From positions 43,263 to 98,727 of the forward strand of contig UBJO01000100.1 of assembly GCA_900465665.1 (NCBI GenBank): 55,465 nt of DNA. Reading direction: 5' to 3'. Numbering within the stretch: the first letter of the stretch is position 1; each line of letters opens with the position of its first letter. Source of the DNA: Hyphomicrobiales bacterium (GTDB taxonomy: Bacteria; Pseudomonadota; Alphaproteobacteria; Rhizobiales; Rhizobiaceae). Made by a program: the position numbers and the translations under genes. The notes under the pieces were generated by a model. It saw only the letters and a program-made list of their open reading frames with translations, was not told the DNA's origin and made no database searches. This document shows, piece after piece, positions 7,195 to 16,297 of the stretch.

Positions 7195-8982
7195 TCAGAA
7201 AGTCTCGGAGGCCGCGGGCCTCTGAAGGTTGTTGAGGCGAGCGTAAAGACCGTCGCTGCGCTTCGCAAGCGTCTCGTGATTGCCCTCTTCGACGACGCGG
7301 CCCTGCTGCATGACGACGATCTTGTCGGCGCGCACCACGGTCGAAAGACGGTGGGCGATGACGACCACGGTGCGGCCGGTCATGGCTTCGTCGAGCGCCT
7401 TCTGGACGGCTGCTTCCGATTCGGTGTCGAGCGCGGAGGTCGCTTCGTCGAGCAGCAGGATCGGGGCGTTGCGCACCAGAGCGCGGGCGATCGACAGGCG
7501 CTGGCGCTGGCCGCCCGAAAGCGTCACGCCGTTTTCGCCGACCGGCGTGTCGTAGCCTTCCGGCTGGGCGAGAATGAAGTCGTGGGCGTAAGCGAGACGC
7601 GCTGCCTCCTCGACCTCGGCATCGCTGGCGTCGGGACGGCCATAGCGGATGTTGTCGCGGATCGAGCCTTCGAACAGATAGGGCTGCTGCGAGACATAGG
7701 CCAGCTGCTCGCGCAGCGACTTCTTGGTCACATGGGCGATGTCCTGGCCATCGATCAGGATCTGGCCGGCCTTCGGATCATAGAAGCGCGGGATGAGATT
7801 GATGATGGTCGACTTGCCGGCGCCGGAGGGGCCGACGAGCGCGGTGGTCTTGCCACCTTCGGCGACCATGTTGACGCCATCGAGCACATTGTCGTTGCCA
7901 TAGGCGAAAGCGACATCCTTGAGCTCGATGCGGGCTTCGGTGACCACGAGGGGCTTGGCATCCGGCAGGTCGCGCTGGCGCGGCTCCATGTCGAGCAGTT
8001 CGTAGATCATCCGCGCGTTGACGGCGGCGCGCTCCATCTGCACCTGCAGCTTGGCAAGGCGACGGGCCGGATCATAGGCGAGCAGCAGCGCCGTGACGAA
8101 GGAGAAGAAGGCGCCGGGCGGCACGTTCTGATAAATCGAGCGGTAGGCGGCGTAGGCGAGAACGCTGGCAACGGCGAAACCGGCGAAGCTTTCTGTCATC
8201 GGCGCATTGCGCTCGGACAGCTTGGCAATCTTGTTGCCACGCTCTTCGGCGGCGACGATGATCTTGTTGATCTTCTGCTCGAGCTGCCGCTCCATCGTGA
8301 ACGCCTTGACGATGGAGATGCCCTGAATGGTCTCCTGCATGGCGCCGAGCACGTGGCTGTTGAGATCGATCGCTTCCTTGGTGGCCTGTCGCAGGCGCTT
8401 GGAGAGATAGCGCAGCGCCAGAAGCAGCGGCGGCGCGAGAATGAGGACGGCGACGCTGAGCAGCGGGTCCTGATAGACCATGACGCCGAGCAGGGCGACG
8501 AAGGTCAGCAGGTCACGGGCGGTCGAGGTGATCGTCAGGTTGAGGACATCGCGGATGCCGCCGACATTCTGGCTGACCTGGGCGGCGATGCGGGCCGAGC
8601 GCGCCTCGTTGAAATAGCCGACCGACAGCGTCATCAGATGCACGTAAAGGCGGCTCTGGTAGCGGGCAACGATGTTGTTGCCGATCTTCGACAGCGCCAC
8701 CGCCTGGCCATAGCTCGCGAAACCGCGAATGACGAAGGCTATGAAGATAGAGAGGCAGATGACCCAGACGACATCGGCGCGCCTGTTGGCGAAGGCCTCG
8801 TCGATGATCGAGCGCATGATCCAGGCGGTAAAGGCCGTCGATAGCGCGACGAGGACAAGACAGCTGATGGCGACGACGTAGCCCCAGATGTGCTCGCGGC
8901 CGTTTTCAGCGATGATGCGCTTCAAGACGGCGGTGACCGTGCCGCTGTCGACGGGGCGCTGCTGGGGATCGGATGAACGCAA
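7195..8982 (-). CDS. MsbA-like ABC exporter (fused membrane and ATPase)
   Basis: A half-size ABC exporter of 595 aa in the inner membrane that would work as a homodimer. The first 330 residues form a six-helix type-1 exporter domain; the ATPase follows with Walker A GPSGAGKST (about 387), the signature LSGGQRQR, Walker B ILLLDEATS and the switch His in VIAHRL. Overall it resembles MsbA-type lipid flippases and multidrug exporters. The substrate cannot be assigned. It lies upstream of dapB and downstream of glk, with two hairpins in the 116-nt gap from glk. Confidence 0.93.
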   Translation of the reverse strand: MRSSDPQQRPVDSGTVTAVLKRIIAENGREHIWGYVVAISCLVLVALSTAFTAWIMRSIIDEAFANRRADVVWVICLSIFIAFVIRGFASYGQAVALSKIGNNIVARYQSRLYVHLMTLSVGYFNEARSARIAAQVSQNVGGIRDVLNLTITSTARDLLTFVALLGVMVYQDPLLSVAVLILAPPLLLALRYLSKRLRQATKEAIDLNSHVLGAMQETIQGISIVKAFTMERQLEQKINKIIVAAEERGNKIAKLSERNAPMTESFAGFAVASVLAYAAYRSIYQNVPPGAFFSFVTALLLAYDPARRLAKLQVQMERAAVNARMIYELLDMEPRQRDLPDAKPLVVTEARIELKDVAFAYGNDNVLDGVNMVAEGGKTTALVGPSGAGKSTIINLIPRFYDPKAGQILIDGQDIAHVTKKSLREQLAYVSQQPYLFEGSIRDNIRYGRPDASDAEVEEAARLAYAHDFILAQPEGYDTPVGENGVTLSGGQRQRLSIARALVRNAPILLLDEATSALDTESEAAVQKALDEAMTGRTVVVIAHRLSTVVRADKIVVMQQGRVVEEGNHETLAKRSDGLYARLNNLQRPAASETF

Positions 8983-9009
8983 TAAAGACTTCCTGTCTCG
9001 TGACCATGC

Positions 9010-9085
9010 GAGCCGCTGCTGCGGCCCGCGCTCGAGCGGCTCTATAAAGAGTTGGCGCCCGTTTGGCTAGGTCTGTCCGGGCGCC
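9010..9085 (-). terminator. Two hairpins downstream of glk
   Basis: Two perfect 8-bp inverted repeats lie in the gap after glk: GGCGCCCG/CGGGCGCC (9054-9061 with 9078-9085) and GAGCCGCT/AGCGGCTC (9010-9017 with 9035-9042). Read on the minus strand, the first stem is followed by AACTCTTTATA, a weak T-containing tail. Together they probably end or reduce transcription from glk before the ABC exporter gene. Confidence 0.5.
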
Positions 9086-9098
9086 GGACGCTGGGGGG

Positions 9099-10130
9099 CT
9101 ATCGGCCCCAGCGGCGGCCATCGGTCGACACGCCGAAGGTGTCGGGCCGGCGGGCGTAGGACGAGAGGCCGGAGAGTGCGGCCAGCGGGTGGGTTACGAC
9201 ATAGGTCGGGATGGTCGAGAGCAGTGCCGTGTGCGGCGCCTTGTCCTCGAAACCGGCGCGAAACTCGGGCTTGCGCAGAGCGGCCAGGATCTTCTGGCTG
9301 ATGCCGCCGGAGAGGAACACGCCACCGCGGGCCATGAAGATCATCGCCATGTCGCCGGCAACGCGGCCGAGATAGGTCGAAAACAGCGAGATGGTCTCGA
9401 CTGCAACCGGGTCGCTTTCGGCCAGCGCATGCGAGGTGATATCAGCAGGGTCGCTGTACTTGGGCGCGATGCCATCGGCGGTGCAGATGGCGCGATAGAG
9501 GTTGACGATGCCGCGGCCGGAGAGGATCTGCTCGGCCGACACGCGGCCCTCGATCGTTTCGACATAAGGGAAGATTTCGAGATCGCGCTTGCTGCGCGGC
9601 CCGAGATCGACGTGGCCGCCCTCGCCCGGAACCGGGATCCAGACGCCGCGCGCATGCACGAGGCCGCCGACGCCGAGGCCGGTGCCCGGCCCGAGCACGA
9701 CGCGGGAAGCGACCATGTCCTCATGGGCATCGGCATTGCCGAGGCGTTCGCGGTGTTCCGGCGCCAGGTCGGAGATGGCGAGCGCCTGGGCTTCGAAATC
9801 GTTGACGACCAGAACGTCCTCGAGCCCAAGATTTTCGATCATCGACTTCGGACGCACGACCCAATCGCAATTGGTCAGCGGGATTTCGTCGTCGCTGATC
9901 GGGCCGGCGACCGCGAGGATGGCGGAACGCGGCTTGATCGCGCTCTTTTCCAGGATGGTGGCGCGGATGGCGTCGTCGATGGTCTTGAAATCGGCGGTGC
10001 GCACGTTCGGGAAATTGACCTGTTCGGCGTCGGCCGTCTCGATGATGGCGAAACGGGCATTGGTTCCGCCGATATCGCCGATCAGGATCGGGAAGGGCAT
10101 GGAGGCGTCGCTGGTATCGAGCTGGTGCAT
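9099..10130 (-). CDS. glk: Glucokinase
   Basis: Cytosolic hexokinase-fold glucokinase (Glk type, not ROK) that makes glucose-6-phosphate from glucose and ATP. The 343-aa protein carries the ATP-binding GDIGGTNARF near residue 18, NDFEAQA, VLGPGTGLGVGG and the glucose-binding PGEGGHVDLGPR region, all typical of the family. A shorter start at the ATG of MPFPILIGD (10100) would also fit the core domain. It follows mgsA by 33 nt, so the two are probably co-transcribed: Glk feeds glycolysis and MgsA relieves triose phosphate overload. Confidence 0.96.
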   Translation of the reverse strand: MHQLDTSDASMPFPILIGDIGGTNARFAIIETADAEQVNFPNVRTADFKTIDDAIRATILEKSAIKPRSAILAVAGPISDDEIPLTNCDWVVRPKSMIENLGLEDVLVVNDFEAQALAISDLAPEHRERLGNADAHEDMVASRVVLGPGTGLGVGGLVHARGVWIPVPGEGGHVDLGPRSKRDLEIFPYVETIEGRVSAEQILSGRGIVNLYRAICTADGIAPKYSDPADITSHALAESDPVAVETISLFSTYLGRVAGDMAMIFMARGGVFLSGGISQKILAALRKPEFRAGFEDKAPHTALLSTIPTYVVTHPLAALSGLSSYARRPDTFGVSTDGRRWGR

Positions 10131-10163
10131 GGCAGGTTCCGTTGTTGCGCGTTCGCGCGCCGC

Positions 10164-10547
10164 TTATGCGTGAAGATTGGCGATCAGCCTGTCGGCCGTG
10201 GCCTCGTTGAGTGCCATTGGGATATCATAGACGATCGCAAGGCGCATCAAGGCCTTGACGTCGACGTCGTGGGGCATGGGGGTCAGCGGGTCGACGAAGA
10301 AGATCAGGGCATCGACCTCGCCGGTGGCAATCAGCGCGCCGATCTGCTGGTCACCGCCCAGCGGGCCGCTTTTCAACCGGGTGACATCGAGCGAGGGAGC
10401 AGCATCGAGAACGCGGCCGCCGGTCGTGCCGGTCGCGAAGATCGTCCAGTTCGCCTTGAGCGTCTCCTCGTTGCGGCGGGCGAATTCCGCCATGTCGTCC
10501 TTCTTCTGGTCATGCGCGATGAGCGCAAGGCACTTGCGGCCGGCCAT
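10164..10547 (-). CDS. mgsA: Methylglyoxal synthase
   Basis: MgsA converts dihydroxyacetone phosphate to methylglyoxal and phosphate, a bypass used when phosphate is short or sugar phosphates build up. The 127-aa reading from the ATG at 10547 begins MAGRKCLALIAHDQKKDDM, with the conserved His in AHD, then FATGTTGG, KSGPLGGDQQIGA and FFVDPLTPMPHDVD with catalytic Asp residues. I choose this start over 10577 because GAGGGGGAG precedes it and the family begins here. It is immediately upstream of glk. Confidence 0.95.
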   Translation of the reverse strand: MAGRKCLALIAHDQKKDDMAEFARRNEETLKANWTIFATGTTGGRVLDAAPSLDVTRLKSGPLGGDQQIGALIATGEVDALIFFVDPLTPMPHDVDVKALMRLAIVYDIPMALNEATADRLIANLHA

Positions 10548-10594
10548 CAGAAGCTCCCCCTCTAAATTCACTGGCATAATTCAATCGATTTGAC

Positions 10595-10611
10595 CGCTTC
10601 TATACGAAGCG
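10595..10611. promoter_or_regulatory. Short palindrome before mgsA
   Basis: CGCTTC (10595-10600) and GAAGCG (10606-10611) flank TATAC in the 105-nt gap between mepA and mgsA. It could be part of the mgsA promoter, an operator, or the end of the mepA transcript. There is no further evidence to choose. Confidence 0.3.
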
Positions 10612-10652
10612 ATCAGGGTTTTAAAGAGCGGTGTCGCGGTGTTCAACCGGCA

Positions 10653-11726
10653 TCATTGCGCTGCGGGCTTGTCATCCGGGATCGGGCCGCGATCGGGCAG
10701 CTCGTCGTCATTGGCGGCGGGCGGCGCGTCAATGGGCTGAGCGCGGAGCACTTCGGCGGCCGAAGGGCCGCCATAGGTCGCGGCGCGCACGGAGGAGACC
10801 GAGGGCGCATCGAGAACCGCCTGGCAGGCCTTGGGCAGGTCCGACACCATGACCTCGCGCGGCTTGACCGGCTTGGCATCCGGCTTCGGCGGCTTGGGCT
10901 TGGCCCATGGCGCCGGGCTGAACCACCAGGCGAGCGACTTGTCGCAGCCATCGCCGGCCACCACGGGCGCCTGCGGCTTGCAATTGACGGCGCCCGGCGG
11001 GCACTTGATACGAATGTGGAAGTGGGAATCGTGGCCGTATTCCGGGCGCAGCTTGCCGAGATTGGTGCGATCGCCCGTCCAGGTGTCGCACATCTTCTTC
11101 TTGATCGCCGGATTGACGAAGATGCGCTCGACCTGCGGATAGCTCGCAGCGCGCATCAGGAGACGCGCATGGGCCGGCGTCCAGACATTCGGGTTGATCG
11201 TCAGGAAGGCGTTCTTCTGCAGCATGGTCGTGAAAGGCAGCGCCTCGCGCTGTTCCGCCGTCATGCGGAAGTTGGGCATCGGCGTCAGCCAGATATCGGC
11301 GTCGAGGCCAATCTGGTGCGAGGCGTGGCCGTTGAACATCGGACCGCCGCGCGGCTGGGCGATATCGCCGACCAACAGGCCGGGCCAGCCATCATATTTG
11401 GCGGCATCGCGCGACAGCTGCTCGATGGTGGAGAGCATGGCCGGATTGCCCCAGCGGCGATTGCGCGACAGGCGCATAGCCTGCCAGTTCGGACCATCGG
11501 TCGGAAGCGCCTCGGCGCCGGCCATGCAGCCCTTGGCGTAGAAGCCATAGGGTTGCGGAGCACCTTGTGTCGGAAGCTGAACGCCGCCGAAGATCGCCTT
11601 GGCGCTGCCGGGGCTCGGCTGCTTTTGCTGGGCGGCGACATCGCCGGCGATAAGGCTGGCGCCGATCGCAGTGGCCAGTGCCAGTTTACCGATTGAAGAG
11701 AGCGCCTGCGCGATGCGGAAAGCCAT
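10653..11726 (-). CDS. mepA: Penicillin-insensitive murein endopeptidase
   Basis: A periplasmic zinc endopeptidase that cuts D-alanyl-diaminopimelate cross-links in peptidoglycan (MepA, M74 family). From the ATG at 11726 the product is 357 aa, with an N-terminal signal peptide (residues 1-32, ending DVAAQ). The metal motif GHASHQIGLDAD gives His134, His137 and Asp142 or 144, and DSHFHIRIKCP adds His235 and His237. Cys residues are plentiful, as in this family. The C-terminal 100 residues are Pro/Lys-rich and low in complexity. A longer reading to 11855 would precede the signal peptide and is unlikely. Confidence 0.93.
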   Translation of the reverse strand: MAFRIAQALSSIGKLALATAIGASLIAGDVAAQQKQPSPGSAKAIFGGVQLPTQGAPQPYGFYAKGCMAGAEALPTDGPNWQAMRLSRNRRWGNPAMLSTIEQLSRDAAKYDGWPGLLVGDIAQPRGGPMFNGHASHQIGLDADIWLTPMPNFRMTAEQREALPFTTMLQKNAFLTINPNVWTPAHARLLMRAASYPQVERIFVNPAIKKKMCDTWTGDRTNLGKLRPEYGHDSHFHIRIKCPPGAVNCKPQAPVVAGDGCDKSLAWWFSPAPWAKPKPPKPDAKPVKPREVMVSDLPKACQAVLDAPSVSSVRAATYGGPSAAEVLRAQPIDAPPAANDDELPDRGPIPDDKPAAQ

Positions 11727-11855
11727 GCCGTATCCTGAACTACTGCCGACCAAGGTCGAGTGATTTGCACCCGTTTTACCGTGAAATGCGATTCTGGTGA
11801 ATCGATGTTTTTCGCGGGCGATTGCGAGACATCGCGTCGGCCGGCAGCGCCGCAC

Positions 11856-12428
11856 TCAGGTGTTGGCGAGGATGTCGGCGGTTTTGCGGACGCGCGACAG
11901 GCGCGGGAAGATGCGCTCGCAGGCGAAGGCGTGCATCTCGGCGGTGAACGTCGTCATCGCATCCTCGGCGGCGATGACCGCGTAATTATGGGCGAAGGCA
12001 TCGCGGATCGTGGCCTCGACGCCGAAGTTGGTGGCGATACCGGTGAGAATGACCGTCCGGATGCCGCGGCGGCGCAGCTGCAGGTCGAGCTCGCTGCCAT
12101 AAAAGGCGCTCCATTGATGCTTGGTGATGCGCACATCCGGCGTCAGGTCAGCGATCTCTGGCGGTTCGCGCAGCGCTTCGGCCGGCAAGCCACCCTGTGG
12201 GAAGGCGATCGGTTCGTCGGTCGGCTGGTTGACAGCATCGGCATAGTCCGCGGAAAATCCGATGGTGACGAAGACGGTCGTGCCGCCGGCCGCTTTCAGC
12301 GACTTGGCGATCGCGGCGGTATTTTCGATCACCTGCTGAGCGGAATGAGGCGCGACGGGCCGGGAAATGATAAAGCCCTGCAGATCGATGGAGATCAGGG
12401 CGGTGGTCTTGGGATCGTAGAGGGACAT
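11856..12428 (-). CDS. YecD-like isochorismatase-fold hydrolase
   Basis: A 190-aa cytosolic member of the isochorismatase/cysteine hydrolase superfamily. The triad positions read Asp15 (LISIDLQ), Lys103 (ITKHQW) and Gly136 (TNFGVEAT). The usual nucleophilic Cys is therefore replaced by Gly, as in E. coli YecD and vinyl-ether hydrolases such as PhzD. A simple amidase role is thus unlikely. I start at the ATG at 12428, where GGAG precedes it; an ATG at 12449 would overlap the operator. It is divergent from the TetR gene and probably its target. The substrate is unknown. Confidence 0.88.
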   Translation of the reverse strand: MSLYDPKTTALISIDLQGFIISRPVAPHSAQQVIENTAAIAKSLKAAGGTTVFVTIGFSADYADAVNQPTDEPIAFPQGGLPAEALREPPEIADLTPDVRITKHQWSAFYGSELDLQLRRRGIRTVILTGIATNFGVEATIRDAFAHNYAVIAAEDAMTTFTAEMHAFACERIFPRLSRVRKTADILANT

Positions 12429-12448
12429 GGAAGGCTCCGGAATAAACA

Positions 12449-12488
12449 TGAGGATATCCTCGCAATTGGAAATATGAGGATGCCCTCA
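12449..12488. promoter_or_regulatory. Twin TetR operators
   Basis: Two near-identical palindromes, TGAGGATATCCTCG (12449-12462) and TGAGGATGCCCTCA (12475-12488), share the form TGAGG-N4-CCTC and start 26 nt apart. The inner GAGGATATCCTC is a perfect 12-bp palindrome. They fill the gap between the hydrolase and TetR genes, and the second overlaps the TetR start codon, so dimer binding would block both genes. Confidence 0.65.
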
Positions 12489-13094
12489 CAAAAATCAAGT
12501 GCCGATCCGATCGATCGTTCGCCGAAGCAGAAGCGCGGGCACGAGCGCGTTGCCATTCTGACCGAGGCGGCCGCCAAGGTTTTTCTTGAGAAGGGCTATG
12601 AGGCCGCGACGATGACGGAGATCGCCGCCGAGGCGAAATCCTCTATCGGCTCGCTCTACCAGTTCTTCCCGACCAAGCCAGTGCTGGCCGAAGCGCTGCA
12701 TATCGAGCGGATGCGGCAGCTGAACGCCGCGCTGGTCGACCTGCAGAACGAGGTCGACGGCAAGCGGGCATCGGAGATCGGCGACGCGATCTTCGCGCGG
12801 CTTGGCAGCTTTCTCGAGGATTACCGCGAATTTCCGGTGCTGGCGGCGCGGCGCGATATCCCCAAGGAGCGCAAGGTGAAATCGCGGGCGGAACTGCGCG
12901 GTAATATCAAGGCGCTGCTGCAGAAGGCGAGCCCTTCTGTTGGCGACGATCTCGACCTTCTGTCGGCGCTGGTGCTCGAACTGCTGAGGATCATCGTGAC
13001 GGCGGCGCACGATCCCGATATCGGCGGCGATCCCCGCATGGTGGCGGAGTTGCGGGGGATGCTGCGCAAAAGGCTGGAGGAAGCGACGGCCTGA
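12474..13094 (+). CDS. TetR-family regulator
   Basis: A 206-aa one-component repressor. The N-terminal helix-turn-helix spans about residues 20-65, with the family-typical AAAKVFLEKGYEAATMTEIA and SSIGSLYQFFPTK. The C-terminal ligand domain is not diagnostic. Two in-frame ATGs, at 12474 and 12480, overlap the second operator copy; GGA lies 9 nt before the second, so 12480 is nearly as likely. Longer readings to 11760 run through the hydrolase on the other strand and are rejected. Autoregulation and control of the divergent hydrolase are likely. Confidence 0.9.
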   Translation: MRMPSQKSSADPIDRSPKQKRGHERVAILTEAAAKVFLEKGYEAATMTEIAAEAKSSIGSLYQFFPTKPVLAEALHIERMRQLNAALVDLQNEVDGKRASEIGDAIFARLGSFLEDYREFPVLAARRDIPKERKVKSRAELRGNIKALLQKASPSVGDDLDLLSALVLELLRIIVTAAHDPDIGGDPRMVAELRGMLRKRLEEATA

Positions 13095-13208
13095 GCAGCC
13101 GGGCTTGCGCTCACATTTGCGCGAAGCCGGACAAAAAAGGTTGCGTCACCTGTTTTTCGCCAGCATTTCGCCTATCCTCGAAAAAAGCGAAACAATTGGG
13201 GCTGGCGA

Positions 13209-15047
13209 ATGGCGCGTGCGTGGTCGAGACTTGGTTTGGTGTTTTCTCTGTTGGGCGCTGCCGCCCTGCCCTTGCAGGCCGTCGCCCAGGAGCCGGCCTT
13301 CCGGATCGGAACCTCCACCATCGGCGAGCTGAAATACAAGCCGGGCTTCAAGCATTTCGACTACGTCAATCCGGATGCGCCGAAGGGCGGCAATCTGAGG
13401 CTTTCGGCATCCGGCACCTACGACACGTTCAATCCGCTGCTTTCCAAGGGCGAGGCCGCCGTCGGCCTGACGCTGCCGTTCGAGACGCTGATGAAATCGG
13501 CCGACGACGAGTTGCTCGCTTCCTACGGGCTGCTGGCGGAAGGGGTCTCCTATCCCGACGACGTCTCGAGCGCGACCTTCAGGCTGCGCGCCGAGGCGAA
13601 GTGGGCGGATGGCAAGCCCGTCACGCCGGATGACGTGATCTTCAGCTTCGACAAGGTGAAGGAGCTCAACCCGCTCGCCTCCAATTACTACAAGCACGTG
13701 GTGAAAGCCGAGAAATCAGGCGAGCGCGACGTGACCTTCACCTTCGACGAGAAGAACAACAAGGAACTGCCCAATATCCTCGGCCAGCTGGTGGTTGTGC
13801 CGAAGCACTGGTGGGAGGGCACCGGGCCTGACGGCAAGCCGCGCGATATCGCCAAGACCACGCTGGAACCTGTCATGGGCTCCGGCCCCTACAAGATCGC
13901 CGCCTTCACGGCCGGCGCCACGATCCGCTACGAGCTGCGCGACGACTATTGGGGCAAGGACCTCAACGTCAATGTCGGGCAGAACAATTTCGGCTCGATC
14001 ACCTACAAGTATTACGGCGACCGGGACGTGGAGTTCGAGGCCTTCCGCGCCGGCAACAGCGACTTCTGGCAGGAGACGCAGGCGGCGCGTTGGGCGACCG
14101 GCTATGATTTCCCCGCTGTCAAGGAAGGCCGCGTGAAGAAGGAGGACGTGCCGAATGCGCTGCGCGCCACTGGCATCATGCAGGCGCTGGTGCCGAACAC
14201 GCGCCGCGACATCTTCAAGGACGAGAAGGTGCGCGAGGCGCTGAACTACGGCTTCGACTTCGAGGAACTAAACCGCACCGTCGCCTTCAACAGCTACAAG
14301 CGCATCGACAGCTATTTCTGGAACACCGAGCTCGCCTCCTCCGGCCTGCCTGAGGGGCGCGAGCTGGAGATTCTCAACGGCCTCAAGGACAAGCTTTCGC
14401 CTTCAGTCTTCACCACGGCCTATTCCAACCCTGTCGGCGGCGACCCGCAGAAGAGCCGCGACAACCTGCGCACGGCGATCAAGCTGCTCAAGGAAGCGGG
14501 CTGGGAGATCAAGGGCAACCGCATGGTCAATACCGCGACCGGCAAGCCGATGAGCTTCGAGATCCTGCTTTCAAGCCCGATGCTCGAGCGCTGGGCCGTG
14601 CCCTATACCAACAATCTCAAGAAGATCGGCATCGATGCGCGGGTGCGCACAGTTGACGCCTCGCAATATACCAATCGCGTCCGCAGCTTCGACTACGACA
14701 TGATCTGGAACGTGTGGGCGCAGACGATGAACCCCGGCAACGAGCAGGCCGACTACTGGGGCTCGGGTTCCGCCAACCAGCAGGGCTCGCGCAATTATTC
14801 CGGCATTTCCGACCCGGCGGTCGACGCGCTGACCCGCATGGTGATCTTCGCGCCCAACCGCGATGAGCAGGTGGCGTCGATCAAGGCGCTCGACCGCGTG
14901 CTGATGGCGGGACACTATGTGATCCCGCTGTTTTATCGTGGCACGCAGTCGATCACCTACTGGAACACGATCACCCGGCCGGCCGAATATCCGACCTATT
15001 CGACCGGTTTCCCCGACGTCTGGTGGTCGTCTTCCGCCAAGAAATGA
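13209..15047 (+). CDS. yejA: YejA-type peptide-binding protein
   Basis: Periplasmic binding protein of an oligopeptide ABC importer (SBP family 5, YejA group). The 612-aa protein has a cleavable signal peptide (about residues 1-27, ending QAVAQ, no lipobox Cys). It is followed by family text such as GLAEGV-like segments, TFRLRAEAKWADGKPVTPDDV and the C-terminal PLFYRGTQSITYWNTI. It starts the yejA-B-E-F cluster, 158 nt ahead of yejB. YejABEF has been linked to uptake of microcin C-type peptides and to resistance to antimicrobial peptides. Confidence 0.93.
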   Translation: MARAWSRLGLVFSLLGAAALPLQAVAQEPAFRIGTSTIGELKYKPGFKHFDYVNPDAPKGGNLRLSASGTYDTFNPLLSKGEAAVGLTLPFETLMKSADDELLASYGLLAEGVSYPDDVSSATFRLRAEAKWADGKPVTPDDVIFSFDKVKELNPLASNYYKHVVKAEKSGERDVTFTFDEKNNKELPNILGQLVVVPKHWWEGTGPDGKPRDIAKTTLEPVMGSGPYKIAAFTAGATIRYELRDDYWGKDLNVNVGQNNFGSITYKYYGDRDVEFEAFRAGNSDFWQETQAARWATGYDFPAVKEGRVKKEDVPNALRATGIMQALVPNTRRDIFKDEKVREALNYGFDFEELNRTVAFNSYKRIDSYFWNTELASSGLPEGRELEILNGLKDKLSPSVFTTAYSNPVGGDPQKSRDNLRTAIKLLKEAGWEIKGNRMVNTATGKPMSFEILLSSPMLERWAVPYTNNLKKIGIDARVRTVDASQYTNRVRSFDYDMIWNVWAQTMNPGNEQADYWGSGSANQQGSRNYSGISDPAVDALTRMVIFAPNRDEQVASIKALDRVLMAGHYVIPLFYRGTQSITYWNTITRPAEYPTYSTGFPDVWWSSSAKK

Positions 15048-15205
15048 GCGGACTTGCATTGGCCTGACGGCTGGGCTCCAAATGGGCCTACCGAATCACT
15101 TCGGACCATGATCAGCGCCGGTACGGACCGGCAGCGGGAGGCTTGACGATTGAGCGGCGATAGACTGGACAGCCTACGACAGAACTCCCCGGAGGCCGCT
15201 CGCTG

Positions 15206-16297
15206 ATGGGAGCCTATATCCTTCGCCGCCTGCTTTTGATGATCCCGACCATTATCGGCATCATGGCCATCTCGTTCACCGTCATCCAGTTCGCGCCGGG
15301 CGGGCCGGTCGAGCAGGTGATCGCGCAGCTGACGGGCGATGCGCAGGGGGCCGACGCCCGCCTCTCGGGTGGCGGCGGCGACCTGATGGGATCGGGTATG
15401 GATGAAGGCGGCTCGAAATATCGCGGCGCGCAGGGGCTCGATCCGGAGCTGATCAAGAAGCTCGAGAAGCAGTTCGGCTTCGACAAGCCGCCGCTGACGC
15501 GTTTCGGCGAGATGATGTGGAATTATATCCGCCTCGATTTCGGCGAGAGCTTCTTCCGCAGCACGTCCGTTCTCGAGCTGATCAAGGAAAAGCTGCCGGT
15601 CTCGGCCTCGCTCGGCATCTGGATCATGATCTTCTCCTACGGCATCTCCATTCCGCTCGGCATCCGCAAGGCGGTGAAGGACGGCTCGACCTTCGACGTG
15701 TGGACCTCGGGCGTGATCATCATCGGCTATGCCGTTCCGAGCTTCCTGTTCGGTATCCTGCTGATCGTGCTCTTCGCCGGCGGATCCTTCTACGACTGGT
15801 TCCCCCAGCGCGGTCTCATCTCCGACAATTTCGACCAGCTTTCTTGGTGGCAGAAGCCGCTCGACTACTTCTGGCACCTGGCGCTGCCGCTGATCTCGTT
15901 GTCGCTGGCGGCGTTCGCCACCACGACGCTGCTCACCAAGAATTCCTTCATCGAGGAGATCAAGAAGCAGTATGTGGTGACGGCGCGGGCCAAGGGGCTG
16001 AACGAGCGCAAGGTGCTTTACGGCCACGTGTTCCGCAACGCCATGCTGATCATCATCGCCGGCTTTCCCGGCGCCTTCATCTCCGCCTTCTTCACCGGAT
16101 CGCTGCTGATCGAGAACATCTTCTCGCTGGATGGGCTGGGGCGGCTCGGCTATCTCTCGGTGGTCAATCGTGACTATCCGATCGTGTTCGCGACGCTCTA
16201 CATCTTCTCGCTGCTCGGCCTTTTCGTCAGCCTGATCTCCGACCTGATCTACACCTGGATCGATCCGCGCATCGACTTCGAGCGGAGGGACGTGTGA
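15206..16297 (+). CDS. yejB: YejB permease of peptide ABC importer
   Basis: Inner-membrane permease of the DppB class, 363 aa. It has an N-terminal membrane helix (LLLMIPTIIGIMAISFTV), a periplasmic insertion at about residues 45-90, and a C-terminal transport domain with the ATPase-contacting EAA loop VVTARAKGLNERKVLYGHVF. The insertion is usual for the YejB group. Its TGA overlaps the yejE ATG (TGATG), so the pair is translationally coupled. Confidence 0.94.
   Translation: MGAYILRRLLLMIPTIIGIMAISFTVIQFAPGGPVEQVIAQLTGDAQGADARLSGGGGDLMGSGMDEGGSKYRGAQGLDPELIKKLEKQFGFDKPPLTRFGEMMWNYIRLDFGESFFRSTSVLELIKEKLPVSASLGIWIMIFSYGISIPLGIRKAVKDGSTFDVWTSGVIIIGYAVPSFLFGILLIVLFAGGSFYDWFPQRGLISDNFDQLSWWQKPLDYFWHLALPLISLSLAAFATTTLLTKNSFIEEIKKQYVVTARAKGLNERKVLYGHVFRNAMLIIIAGFPGAFISAFFTGSLLIENIFSLDGLGRLGYLSVVNRDYPIVFATLYIFSLLGLFVSLISDLIYTWIDPRIDFERRDV

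Noticed and set aside
11760..12473. Long N-terminal extension of the TetR frame
   Set aside because: It is the shadow of the hydrolase gene on the other strand; TetR proteins begin near 12474-12480.
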